A DNA stretch of 51,534 nucleotides, taken from an uncultured Verrucomicrobiales bacterium. GTDB lineage: Bacteria; Verrucomicrobiota; Verrucomicrobiia; Verrucomicrobiales; Akkermansiaceae. The notes below the pieces were generated by a model. The model saw nothing but the letters and a program-made list of their open reading frames with translations, was not told the DNA's origin and made no database searches. The position numbers and the translations under genes were made by a program. Of the stretch, positions 17,132-24,741 are shown in pieces (positions within the stretch are counted from its first letter, which is position 1; each line of letters opens with the position of its first letter). The DNA is taken from the NCBI GenBank assembly GCA_937905985.1, contig CALCWC010000021.1, positions 1 to 51,534 on the forward strand, read 5' to 3'.

Positions 17132-17161
17132 ACAGCCGCCAGCAAAGAAGCCGGCGGCTGT
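17132..17161 (-). terminator. Probable terminator of cstA
   Basis: ACAGCCGCC (17132-17140) pairs with GGCGGCTGT (17153-17161), a perfect 9-bp stem with a 12-nt loop, 56 bp beyond the cstA stop on the minus strand. The following bases on that strand (ACTGTTTATCC) are only moderately T-rich. Confidence 0.45.
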
Positions 17162-17216
17162 TTAGCGGATTGGCCGGCCGATGGTGCAGCTGGCAGCAGG
17201 GTGTGGGTGCCCTTCC

Positions 17217-18638
17217 CTACTGCAGGTCCGGGGGGATGGATACGGAGGGGAAGATGCGGCGGGGATTGCACCAAAAGAGGAGCAGGAACAGGGCGAGGGA
17301 GCCGAGTCCGATGAGGGTGGAGGTGTGGACATCCAAATGAATGCCGCACTCCGGGGCGCAGAGGAGGTAGGTGACGCACACCACGGTCATGAACATGGCG
17401 GGGATGAGCGTGAGCCAGTAGGGGCGCTTACGCTGGCGCAGCATGATGGTGAGCATCCAGAGGGAGAGGCAGGCAAGCCCTTGGTTGGCCCAGCCAAAGT
17501 AGCGCCAGAGGATGTTGAAATCGATGTTGAAAAGGACAATGACCACCGCGAATATCGGCACGGCGAGCATCAGGCGTTTCGCGACGCTGGTTTGATCCAG
17601 GTGCAGACCGTCTGCCATGATGAGGCGGCCGACGCGCAGGGCGGTGTCACCGCTGGTGATGGCGAGGACGACCACTCCGAGGACGGCAATGATGCCGCCG
17701 ACCTGGCCGAGCATGAGCTCGCTGGCAGAGGAGATGGCGGCACCGGGGGCGAGCCCGGCCAGCTCACTGCGCAGGGTGAGGCCCACGGTGGCCCAGATGA
17801 GCGCCACGAGGCCCTCCGTGACCATGGCACCGTAGAATACGGGGCGCATGAGGCGCGGCTCCTGCAGGCAGCGCACCATCATGGGGCTTTGCGTGCCGTG
17901 GAAGCCTGAGATGGCACCGCAGGAAATGGTGACGAAAATCATGGGCCACACGGGCAGCCCCTTGGGGTGCATGTTGGTGAAGAAATGCAGGTCCGGCAGC
18001 ACCTCGTGCCCGCAGAAGGGAAGCCTGACGAGGAGTGCGCCGGCCATGAAGAGGAACATCGCGGCAAAGAACGGGTACAGGCGGCCGATAAGGACCTGGA
18101 TGGGCAGGATGGTGGCCAGGAAGTAGTACACCAGGATGATGACGCAGAAGGCGGTGGCGCTCAGCGGGGTGATGTTCGCCAGCATCTCCGCGGGCGTGCG
18201 CGTGAAGATAACGCCTATCATCACCAGCATGACCACGCAGGTGATGCGCAAGGCGTGGCGGGCAACGGGCCCCATCCAGTGCCCGATGAGCTCCGGCAGG
18301 TTCTTGCCGCCGGAGTGCGCGCACAGCATGGCGGAGAGGAAATCATGCACGGCACCGGCCAGGATGCAACCGAGCACAATCCACAGCAGGGCCACCGGGC
18401 CGAACAGGCAGCCGGAGACGGCCCCCAGCACCGGGCCCAAGCCCGCGATGTTGAGCAGCTGGATCATGAACACCTTCCAACTGGGCAGCGGCACAAAGTC
18501 CACGCCGTCCCCGTGCGTCTTGCACGGCATCTCCAAATCCGTCCGCCCTCCAAACACGCGCTCCGCAATGCGGCCATACACGGCGTATCCGCCTATCAGC
18601 AGCAGCACACACAGGAAAAATACAAGCAATCCGGTCAT
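17217..18638 (-). CDS. cstA: Carbon starvation protein A family transporter (short form)
   Basis: 473 residues with about 11-13 hydrophobic segments. The CstA signature is near the N-terminus (PSWKVFMIQLLNIAGLGPVL, residues 52-71), followed by GAVHDFLSAMLCAHSGGKNL and AISGFHGTQSP. The family imports peptides or pyruvate across the inner membrane and is usually induced on nutrient limitation. The E. coli protein has about 700 residues; this is the shorter form found in many anaerobes, without the last membrane part. The gene stands alone between a candidate small RNA and the DUF4143 ATPase, with its own promoter. The substrate cannot be told from sequence. Confidence 0.85.
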   Translation of the reverse strand: MTGLLVFFLCVLLLIGGYAVYGRIAERVFGGRTDLEMPCKTHGDGVDFVPLPSWKVFMIQLLNIAGLGPVLGAVSGCLFGPVALLWIVLGCILAGAVHDFLSAMLCAHSGGKNLPELIGHWMGPVARHALRITCVVMLVMIGVIFTRTPAEMLANITPLSATAFCVIILVYYFLATILPIQVLIGRLYPFFAAMFLFMAGALLVRLPFCGHEVLPDLHFFTNMHPKGLPVWPMIFVTISCGAISGFHGTQSPMMVRCLQEPRLMRPVFYGAMVTEGLVALIWATVGLTLRSELAGLAPGAAISSASELMLGQVGGIIAVLGVVVLAITSGDTALRVGRLIMADGLHLDQTSVAKRLMLAVPIFAVVIVLFNIDFNILWRYFGWANQGLACLSLWMLTIMLRQRKRPYWLTLIPAMFMTVVCVTYLLCAPECGIHLDVHTSTLIGLGSLALFLLLFWCNPRRIFPSVSIPPDLQ

Positions 18639-18658
18639 GGCTCAAAATAAACGCGCAG

Positions 18659-18687
18659 GGTATACACCCATGCAGCGGCAAATGCAA
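18659..18687 (-). promoter_or_regulatory. Promoter of cstA
   Basis: On the minus strand TTGCAT (18687-18682), 17 bp, TATACC (18664-18659), 20 bp before the start codon. Found by eye. Confidence 0.5.
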
Positions 18688-18710
18688 GCCCTAATTGCTC
18701 ATTGCGGCAG

Positions 18711-20045
18711 TCACTGCGCGGCTTCCAGCTCCGCCTGCATGCGGCATACGGCGTAGAGCGGAAGGTCCACCAGGGTGGGGCCCTCCGCCATCTGCGATAT
18801 GCGGAAGCGCGCCATGGAGGTCCTGACGGCGCGCGGCGGGGAGAAGCGCTTGCAGTACGACTTGAGGCTCTTGGCCTGCAGGTTGATTTCCGCCTTCACC
18901 TCCACGGGCACCACATCCATGCCGTGCTGGAAGAGGAAGTCGATTTCCGCATGCGAGGTTTCGGAAAGCCAGTAGCAGGGGGAGATGCCAAGCTCCGCGC
19001 GCAGCTGCTGCTGCACGTACTGCTCCGTGAGCGCGCCCTTGAATTCCGTGAAGATGCGGTTGCCGTGCAGCAGGGTGGATGCATCCAGCCCCGCCTTGGC
19101 CCCCAGCAGCCCCACATCATGCACGTACACCTTGAACGCACCGTCCCAGTATGACTTGATGGGGATGTCCGGTTTCTTGATGCGCTGGCAATGGTAGATG
19201 AGCCCGGCACGCAGCAGCCAGTCCATGGCATCCTCCAGTTCCTTGGCGCGCGCACCCTTTCGCACCTCTCCGTACATGAAGCGCTTGTTCTCGCGCGCCA
19301 GTTGCAGGGGGATGGAATCCCATATTTGCCCAATCTTGGCGGCCGTGCCCGTGGGCACGTGCTTACTGAAATCGCGCTCGTAGTTCTCCAGCAGCTCCTG
19401 CTGAAGCTCTCGCACGGCCGCGTAGTCCTGCGTGGTGGCGTAGGTGGACACAGCCTCCGGCATGCCGCCCACAAAATAGTAGAGCCGCAGATATTCCGTC
19501 AGCCGGTCATGGAAAGATTTCATGCCTGTCCAGTCGCCCACCTCCACCATGGAGACCAGCTCCTTCTTGCCCAGCGCGCGCAGGAACTCTGTGAAGCTCA
19601 TGGGGTAGAGCATCAGCGTGTTCACCTTGCCCACGGGAAAGCCCGTGCCCGCATGCTGCCGCACGCCCAGCATGGATCCCGCCGCCGCCACGTGCAGCTC
19701 CGGCATGTCCTCGCAAAGGTATTTCAGAGAACTCAGCGCCGCCGGGCTCTCTTGAATCTCGTCCAGCACCAGCAGCGTTTCTCCGGGGGTGATGGCAAAG
19801 CCCACCTCCGCCTGTATCTGGTTCAGCAGCCGCGCCGGGTCCGACCCGTGCTCCTCGAACAGGCCGCGCGCCGTCGCGTTGCGGTCGAACCGCAGGTACG
19901 CCACCTGCCGGAACGAGCGGCGCCCGAACTCCTGCAGCAGCCAGGTCTTGCCAACCTGACGGGCTCCCAGCAGCAGCAGAGGCTTGCGGCGCTCGCGCGT
20001 CTTCCACTGCTCCAGTTGCCCCAACCCTTTGCGGTACATTTCCAT
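18711..20045 (-). CDS. AAA+ ATPase with C-terminal DUF4143
   Basis: 444 residues. Walker A is GARQVGKT (27-34), Walker B is LLVLDEIQ (91-98), and a sensor-like AAGSMLG follows. The C-terminal half (KYGEV-like MYGEVRKGARAKELEDAMDWLLRAG, then a nuclease-like fold around HAEIDFLF...VPVEVK) is DUF4143. Such stand-alone ATPases are common in anaerobes and often variable between strains. Their role is unsettled, with suggestions of defence or toxin-antitoxin-like behaviour. The E-x-D/V-E-V-K pattern in DUF4143 resembles a restriction-endonuclease core. The gene starts 11 bp from a weak -10 box, and a 28-bp palindrome lies just upstream. Confidence 0.85.
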   Translation of the reverse strand: MEMYRKGLGQLEQWKTRERRKPLLLLGARQVGKTWLLQEFGRRSFRQVAYLRFDRNATARGLFEEHGSDPARLLNQIQAEVGFAITPGETLLVLDEIQESPAALSSLKYLCEDMPELHVAAAGSMLGVRQHAGTGFPVGKVNTLMLYPMSFTEFLRALGKKELVSMVEVGDWTGMKSFHDRLTEYLRLYYFVGGMPEAVSTYATTQDYAAVRELQQELLENYERDFSKHVPTGTAAKIGQIWDSIPLQLARENKRFMYGEVRKGARAKELEDAMDWLLRAGLIYHCQRIKKPDIPIKSYWDGAFKVYVHDVGLLGAKAGLDASTLLHGNRIFTEFKGALTEQYVQQQLRAELGISPCYWLSETSHAEIDFLFQHGMDVVPVEVKAEINLQAKSLKSYCKRFSPPRAVRTSMARFRISQMAEGPTLVDLPLYAVCRMQAELEAAQ

Positions 20046-20056
20046 TTCCGCCGCCG

Positions 20057-20118
20057 ATTTTGCCCCGTTTCTTCTTCCTCGTCAAGCAAATTTGCAAAAC
20101 TGCCACCAGTTTTGCAAA
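20057..20118 (-). promoter_or_regulatory. Promoter and perfect palindromic operator of the DUF4143 ATPase
   Basis: On the minus strand TTGACG (20085-20080), 17 bp, CAAAAT (20062-20057); the ATG is 11 bp further on. Directly upstream of the -35 box lies a perfect inverted repeat: TTTGCAAAACTG (20091-20102), CCAC, CAGTTTTGCAAA (20107-20118). Partial copies (AGCAAAACTGG near 20123, AAAACTC...GAGTTTTG near 20161-20180) follow. The rest of 20119-20258 is AT-rich and holds no gene. Confidence 0.5.
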
Positions 20119-20258
20119 TAAAATCAGCAAAACTGGAAGCACTTTTGCGGCATGAAAGCACAAAACTCGATGGAGTTTTGCTTTCGACAGCAGTCCTAAA
20201 CTTCATATATTCCGCGCAAATAGAAAAAGTTAGGATTATTTTGAGCAGTTGGCGCAAT

Positions 20259-20291
20259 AAAAAAGGGAAGCACCCGGTGGGGGTGCTTCCC
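20259..20291 (-). terminator. Intrinsic terminator of rplU-rpmA
   Basis: Arms GGGAAGCACCC (20265-20275) and GGGTGCTTCCC (20281-20291) form a perfect 11-bp stem. On the minus strand it is followed by six T (20264-20259). It lies 33 bp beyond the rpmA stop. Confidence 0.85.
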
Positions 20292-20324
20292 GAAATGCTT
20301 TTGAGCTAGGTGCTTGCGGGGGCC

Positions 20325-20573
20325 TTAGGCCTCCGGGGCAACATTGACGCGGCGGCCTTCGCGGTCGAAGAACACGCGGCCGTCCACCAGAGAGAAGATG
20401 GTGTAGTCGCGCCCCATACCCACACCCTTGCCGGGGTGGAACTTGGTGCCGCGCTGGCGGACGATGATGTTGCCGGCGATGACGGACTGGCCGCCGAACT
20501 TCTTGACGCCGAGACGCTTGCTGCGGGAATCGCGGCCGTTGCGTACGGAACCTTGACCTTTCTTATGTGCCAT
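20325..20573 (-). CDS. rpmA: 50S ribosomal protein L27
   Basis: 82 residues, the usual size. It begins MAHKKGQGSVRNGRDS, contains KRLGVKKFGGQSVIAGNII and RQRGTKFHPGKGVGMGRD, which are diagnostic for L27. L27 sits near the peptidyl-transferase centre of the large subunit. There is no extra N-terminal leader peptide of the kind cleaved in Firmicutes; the conserved core starts at residue 2. It follows rplU by 32 bp in the universal rplU-rpmA order and ends before a strong terminator. Confidence 0.97.
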   Translation of the reverse strand: MAHKKGQGSVRNGRDSRSKRLGVKKFGGQSVIAGNIIVRQRGTKFHPGKGVGMGRDYTIFSLVDGRVFFDREGRRVNVAPEA

Positions 20574-20605
20574 GACTAGTGAAAAGTGTGTTTAGGGTTG
20601 GTAAA

Positions 20606-20926
20606 TCAGGCGTTGATAGCGGTAATCTTGACCTGGGTGAGAGCGGCGCGGAAGCCCTTCTTCTTGTGGAAGCCCTTGCGGCGCTTGAACTTGAAAGCGA
20701 TGCCCTTGACGCCACGGGCCTCCGGGTCCAGGACCTGGGCCTTGACGGATGCGCCGGACACGGTCGGGGTGCCCACCTTGGTGGTGTCGCCGTCCTCCAC
20801 CAGAAGCACCTGGTCGAAGGTGGCCTCACCATCCTTTTCCAGCCCGGAGATGCGGTCCACGGTGAGCACGTCACCAACCGTCACCCGGTACTGCTTGCTG
20901 CCGGAAGTGAAAACTGCGTATGCCAT
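20606..20926 (-). CDS. rplU: 50S ribosomal protein L21
   Basis: 106 residues. MAYAVFTSGSKQYRVTVGD at the start and KRRKGFHKKKGFR near the end identify L21, a 23S rRNA-binding protein of the large subunit. It is the first gene of the rplU-rpmA operon, with a promoter 46 bp upstream. The leader contains a small hairpin (CCCGC / GCGGG, 20951-20964), where some bacteria carry an L21-binding leader. Whether this leader regulates the operon is unknown. Confidence 0.97.
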   Translation of the reverse strand: MAYAVFTSGSKQYRVTVGDVLTVDRISGLEKDGEATFDQVLLVEDGDTTKVGTPTVSGASVKAQVLDPEARGVKGIAFKFKRRKGFHKKKGFRAALTQVKITAINA

Positions 20927-20971
20927 AATTTTCTAGATTTTTGGGTTGAACCCGCGGAAGCGGGCTGGCAC

Positions 20972-20999
20972 ATTATAGGCAAGCCGACTCGTTTGGCAA
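20972..20999 (-). promoter_or_regulatory. Promoter of rplU-rpmA
   Basis: On the minus strand TTGCCA (20999-20994), 16 bp, TATAAT (20977-20972). It lies in the gap shared with the divergent tsaE gene. Confidence 0.7.
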
Positions 21000-21017
21000 G
21001 AAAAATTTCACGAAAAA

Positions 21018-21473
21018 ATGACAAATTGGCAAAAAATTTTTCCGGAAGGGGAGCTAGAGGTGTCATCGGCGGAAGAAATGGTGGCGCTGGGGCGAGCCTT
21101 TTCCGCCGCGCTGGAAGAGGGTGATATCATTGGCTTTGTAGGTGATTTGGGAGCGGGCAAGACGCACTTCATCCGCGGCGTGCTGGAGGGCTTGGGCGCA
21201 TCCGACCCCGCCGCCAGCCCCACGTTCTCCCTGGTGCATGAGCATTTGGACGGCCGCCTGCCCGTGGCGCATTTCGACTTCTACCGCCTGAAGGGGGAGG
21301 ACGAGGCGCTGGGCATGGGATGGGACGAATACCTGAGCGGCGGCAAGATACTGCTGGTGGAGTGGGCGGACCGCTTTGAGGGCGCGCTCATGCCGGCGGG
21401 CACGCATTGGCTGGTGCTGCGCCACAGCGGGGAGCACACCCGCACGGTGGCTTTCCGCCCGGCGGAAGATTAA
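21018..21473 (+). CDS. tsaE: tRNA threonylcarbamoyladenosine biosynthesis ATPase TsaE
   Basis: 151 residues. Walker A is GDLGAGKT (42-49). SPTFSLVHEH (67-76), FDFYRL and the late VEWADRFEGAL block are typical of TsaE. TsaE binds the TsaB-TsaD complex and uses ATP to sustain formation of t6A at position 37 of tRNAs reading ANN codons. The gene is divergent from rplU and converges on mnmE, whose stop codon lies 3 bp away. No strong ribosome site precedes the ATG at 21018. Confidence 0.93.
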   Translation: MTNWQKIFPEGELEVSSAEEMVALGRAFSAALEEGDIIGFVGDLGAGKTHFIRGVLEGLGASDPAASPTFSLVHEHLDGRLPVAHFDFYRLKGEDEALGMGWDEYLSGGKILLVEWADRFEGALMPAGTHWLVLRHSGEHTRTVAFRPAED

Positions 21474-21476
21474 AAA

Positions 21477-22808
21477 TCACTTTCCCAAACAGAAGGTGGA
21501 GAAGACGCGGGAGAGGATGTCCTCCGTGTCGATGCGGCCGGTGATGGAGCCAAGGGCGTCCAGAGCCTCGCGCAGGTCCACGTCGGTGAACTCCGGGGAT
21601 TCTGCGGCATCCATGGACGCGCGTGCGCGGTCAATGGCATCCAGCGCCAGCTGCAGGGCGTAACGGTGGCGGGTGTTGATGGCGGCCAGGGAATCGCGCT
21701 CGCCGGAATCGTGCAGGAAAAGGCTTTCAATGGCCTGCTCCAATTCCGCCCTGCCCTGCCCCGTGGCGCAGGAAATGCGCAAGCCCTCCGCGCCGCGCCA
21801 ATCCGCGTGCTCCGGCAAATCGCACTTGTTGAGCAAGGTGATGGCCTTGGCGGCGGGTGCAACGGGGGCCGTCTGCATGCGGGGCTGTGAGGCATCGTGC
21901 ACCTCCAGAATGAGGTCAGCCTCTGCCTGTGCGCGACGGCTGCGTTCCATGCCCGCGCGCTCGATGTCGTCCGCGCTTTCATGCAGCCCGGCGGTGTCGA
22001 TGAGGCGCAGGCGCAGCCCGCCCACGGCAACGCTCTCTTCAATCGTGTCGCGCGTGGTTCCGGCGGTGGGGCTGACGATGGCGCGGTCGTACCCGAGCAG
22101 CATGTTGAGAAGACTGCTCTTGCCCACGTTCGGCGGGCCGATGATGGCGGTGCGCACGCCCTCGCGCAGGATGCGGCCCTCATCCGCCGTGGCGAGCAGA
22201 TGGCGCAGTTGCCCGGCTATGTCGTCCAGCCCGCGCAGCAGCTCGGCGGCGGTGTCGGGAGCAATGTCCTCCTCCGGGAAATCGATATAGGCCTCCACGT
22301 GCGCGGCAATGTCGATAAGCTTGTCTGCGGCCTGCTGCACGCGCTCGCCGATGGCCCCCTGCAGCTGGTTCTGCGCGGCGCGCAGGGCGAGGTCGCTCCC
22401 GGCGGAGATGACATCCATCACGGCCTCCGCCTGGGTGAGATCCATGCGGCCGTTCTCAAAAGCCCGGCGCGTGAACTCGCCCGGCTCCGCGGGACGCGCC
22501 CCGCACTCCAGCAGGCGCTCCAGCACGCGGCGCGTCACCAGCATGCCGCCGTGGCAGCACAGCTCCGCCACATCCTCTCCCGTGAAGCTGTGCGGTGCGG
22601 TGAACACCGTGACCACGCACTCGTCCAGCACGCGCCCCTGTGCATCCCGCACCTTCACCAGCGTGGCGCGCCGCGGTGCAAAATCATTCTCCCTTGCGCA
22701 CGCCTTCATCACCACCTGCGCGGCTTGCGGCCCGCTCACGCGCACCACGGCCAGCGCCGCCGCGCCCGGCGCGGTGGCAATGGCAACAATGGTGTCTGTA
22801 CCAGGCAT
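21477..22808 (-). CDS. mnmE: tRNA uridine-5-carboxymethylaminomethyl GTPase MnmE
   Basis: 443 residues from the ATG at 22808 (MPGTDTIVAIATAPGAAAL); an upstream TTG at 22826 lies inside an AT-rich repeat and is rejected. The order is a tetrahydrofolate-binding N-domain, a helical domain, and a G domain with GPPNVGKS (224-231), TAGTTRDT (248-255), DTAG (271-274) and NKCD. The protein ends in the conserved FCLGK, whose cysteine is functionally important. With MnmG it modifies the wobble uridine of several tRNAs. The gene was next to prfB's neighbourhood before the four-helix-bundle unit, which sits between them. Confidence 0.95.
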   Translation of the reverse strand: MPGTDTIVAIATAPGAAALAVVRVSGPQAAQVVMKACARENDFAPRRATLVKVRDAQGRVLDECVVTVFTAPHSFTGEDVAELCCHGGMLVTRRVLERLLECGARPAEPGEFTRRAFENGRMDLTQAEAVMDVISAGSDLALRAAQNQLQGAIGERVQQAADKLIDIAAHVEAYIDFPEEDIAPDTAAELLRGLDDIAGQLRHLLATADEGRILREGVRTAIIGPPNVGKSSLLNMLLGYDRAIVSPTAGTTRDTIEESVAVGGLRLRLIDTAGLHESADDIERAGMERSRRAQAEADLILEVHDASQPRMQTAPVAPAAKAITLLNKCDLPEHADWRGAEGLRISCATGQGRAELEQAIESLFLHDSGERDSLAAINTRHRYALQLALDAIDRARASMDAAESPEFTDVDLREALDALGSITGRIDTEDILSRVFSTFCLGK

Positions 22809-22810
22809 GG

Positions 22811-22845
22811 GATTTACAATTGACAATTTACGATTTACAATTTGG
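22811..22845 (+). repeat. AT-rich inverted repeat, left copy
   Basis: Composed of degenerate units such as GATTTACAATT and GACAATTTAC, ending AATTTGG. The reverse complement of 23277-23312 matches over most of the length, with an identical GATTTACAATTTGG end. It abuts the mnmE start codon. Related pieces occur at 3408-3421, 5154-5169 and 12541-12597. Confidence 0.75.
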
Positions 22846-22868
22846 AGAATTCGCGCGCCTGCGGCGCG

Positions 22869-23240
22869 TCAATTTTCACCTTGGGCCTCACCCGATGCGC
22901 GGGCTGTTTTGATGGATGCGGACATGATGAACGATAACTCGCGGGCCTCCTGCAGCAAGTGCGCGAGAAGCTCTTGCCTGAGCAAGCCTGATTCACCGAT
23001 GAGTTCTATCCAGTAGATGGATTCGTCCGCCTCCTCTTCGCAAATCTTCAGCTTGTTGACGAAATCGGCACGGCTTTTGCCAAGGCAGGCGGCGCGGTAG
23101 TTGGCACCCACGGAGGTGCCGCAGCGCAGCAACTGCTTGCCCAGAATATTGCCCTGCGTGTTGTTCGGCAGTTCGCCACACAGGCGAATCACCCGTAACG
23201 CAAAGTGCTTTGTCCGCTGCTGTAGCTCGCGCCTATCCAT
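22869..23240 (-). CDS. Four helix bundle protein (S23 / 23S rRNA IVP family)
   Basis: 123 residues. LPNNTQGNILGKQLLRCGTS and VGANYRAACLGKSRADFVNKL are the family's conserved blocks, with ESIYWIELI following. The family is named for proteins encoded in intervening sequences of 23S rRNA. It is also related to Avd of diversity-generating retroelements, but no reverse transcriptase is nearby and the 23S gene here has no obvious insertion. The function of stand-alone copies is unknown. The gene with its short flanks is framed by AT-rich inverted repeats that reach the mnmE start and the prfB stop, which suggests a small mobile unit. Confidence 0.85.
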   Translation of the reverse strand: MDRRELQQRTKHFALRVIRLCGELPNNTQGNILGKQLLRCGTSVGANYRAACLGKSRADFVNKLKICEEEADESIYWIELIGESGLLRQELLAHLLQEARELSFIMSASIKTARASGEAQGEN

Positions 23241-23276
23241 CGTTCCGCTCCGCGCCCGTCAGGGCGCGCTAACTTT

Positions 23277-23312
23277 CCAAATTGTAAATCGTCAATCGTA
23301 AATTGTAAATTA
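23277..23312 (-). repeat. AT-rich inverted repeat, right copy (contains the prfB stop codon)
   Basis: Inverted counterpart of 22811-22845. The TAA stop of prfB (23310-23312) lies inside the repeat, so insertion of the repeat or its unit would have occurred at the very end of prfB. Confidence 0.75.
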
Positions 23313-24423
23313 CCCGTTGGCGTTATGGCGGAGCATGGCCTCAATGTACCCGTCGATGTTGCCGTCCATGATGTCCTGGATGTTGCCGGACTCGTACTGG
23401 GTGCGGAGGTCCTTTACCATTTGGTAGGGCTGGAAGACGTAGGAGCGGATTTGGTTGCCCCAGGCGATGTCTCCCTTCTCGGAGTACTGGCGGTCTGCCT
23501 CTGCGCGCTTCTTGTCCTCCTCCAGCTGGATGAGGCGCGCCTTGAGCATGCGCATGGCCTCCTCACGGTTGCGGAGCTGGGAGCGCTGGGTTTGGCAGGC
23601 CACGATGATGCCGGTGGGCAAGTGGGTCAAACGCACGGCGGTTTCCACCTTGTTGACGTTCTGGCCGCCCTTGCCGCCGGAGCGGTAGGTGTCCATCTTC
23701 ACGTCAGCGTCCTTCACCTCGATCTCGATGTCGTCGGAGATGTCCGGCGTGGCATCCAGCGAGGAGAAGGAGGTGTGGCGCTTGCCGGCGGCGTCGAACG
23801 GGCTCATGCGCACCAAGCGGTGGATGCCGCGCTCGTTCTTGAGGTATCCGTAGGCGTACTCTCCGGCAATCTTGATGGTGACGGAGCGGATGCCGGCCTC
23901 GTCGCCATCGGTGCTTTCCATGATTTCGGTGGTGAAGCCGTGGCGCTCGCAGTAGCGCAGGTACATGCGCATGAGCATGCTGGCCCAGTCACAGGCCTCC
24001 GTGCCGCCGGCGCCGGCGTGGATGGTGATGTAGCACCCCGCGTCATCGTGCGGGCCGTTGAGCAGGGTGACCAGCTCGAACTCCTCCAGGCGCTTCACCC
24101 AGGCATCGTACTCGGTCTTGGCCTCCACGGCCATCTCCGGTTCCTCGGCGGCCATTTCCACGGCCACCTCCACATCTTCAAGGCCGCTCTCCAGGGAGCG
24201 GTACTGTTCCAAGCGGCGCTTGAGCGGGTTCACCTCGTTCATCAGCGCGCGTGCGGCCTCCTGGTTGTCCCAAAAGTCCGGCGCGCTCATGCGGGCATCC
24301 AGCTCCGCCACTTTCTTTTCCATGCCGGCCAGGTCAAAGATAGCTCCCGAGCTCGGAAAGACGGCTGCGCATGGCCTCCGTGTCGAGCGCCGAGAGATCG
24401 ATATTGTTCGTCGGGTTCTCCAT
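23310..24423 (-). CDS. prfB: Peptide chain release factor 2, with programmed +1 frameshift
   Basis: 370 residues after frameshifting. The first frame (ATG at 24423, MENPTNNIDLSALDTEAMRS) ends after 29 codons at CTT-TGA (TGA at 24336-24334). Slipping +1 at CTT TGA C continues as D-L-A-G-MEKKVAEL to 23310. A Shine-Dalgarno-like GGGAG lies just before TAT CTT TGA, as in the classic RF2 site. SPF (207-209) recognises UGA/UAA stop codons and GGQ (252-254) triggers peptide release; both positions match the usual RF2 numbering closely. Low RF2 levels favour frameshifting, so the gene is autoregulated. Both the promoter and the absence of a leader are notable. Confidence 0.95.
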
Positions 24424-24431
24424 ACCCGCGC

Positions 24432-24460
24432 AGTATACAGGCGCGCGCCGCGATTGTCAA
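24432..24460 (-). promoter_or_regulatory. Near-consensus promoter of prfB, 8 bp from the start codon
   Basis: On the minus strand TTGACA (24460-24455), 17 bp, TATACT (24437-24432). The ATG begins 8 bp after the -10 box, so the mRNA is probably leaderless. Confidence 0.75.
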
Positions 24461-24492
24461 ACGCGGAAAGCGCGCGCGGGTAGGAGGCACGT

Positions 24493-24741
24493 TCAACAAT
24501 GAAGATATTCCCTGTACAGCTGGACAGCCCGGCGCAATTGAGAACGCACAGAGATTGTGCATTCTTGGAAATCGTCTGCCTGACTCAGGTAAAACAGGTA
24601 GACATCCTCGTCTTTGAACGGCAATATCCGGTTGGCCCGCCTCAACCGCGATTGCATGTCCTTGACAACAGCCTGACTGTAACCCTTGCTGTCCAGCCAA
24701 CATGCGAACCCGCCTAGATTCTTGATAGAGGTCTTACTCAT
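24493..24741 (-). CDS. 82-residue protein coupled to the C5 methyltransferase (unknown)
   Basis: 82 residues. The ATG overlaps the methyltransferase stop codon (ATGAGTAA), a usual sign of translational coupling, so it is very probably a real gene of the restriction-modification operon. The sequence (FACWLDSKGYSQAVVKDMQS, then RLRRANRIL...VRSQLRRAVQLYREYL) looks like a small all-helical domain. It is reminiscent of the core-binding (SAM-like) domain of tyrosine recombinases, but has no catalytic part. I do not recognise a family. A role as an accessory or control protein is possible but unsupported. Confidence 0.65.
   Translation of the reverse strand: MSKTSIKNLGGFACWLDSKGYSQAVVKDMQSRLRRANRILPFKDEDVYLFYLSQADDFQECTISVRSQLRRAVQLYREYLHC

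Noticed and set aside
22869..23240. Avd-like accessory protein of a diversity-generating retroelement
   Set aside because: The fold family fits, but there is no reverse transcriptase, template repeat or variable repeat nearby.
23325..24617. 430-codon frame antisense to prfB
   Set aside because: Shadow frame; the minus strand holds a complete RF2 with frameshift.
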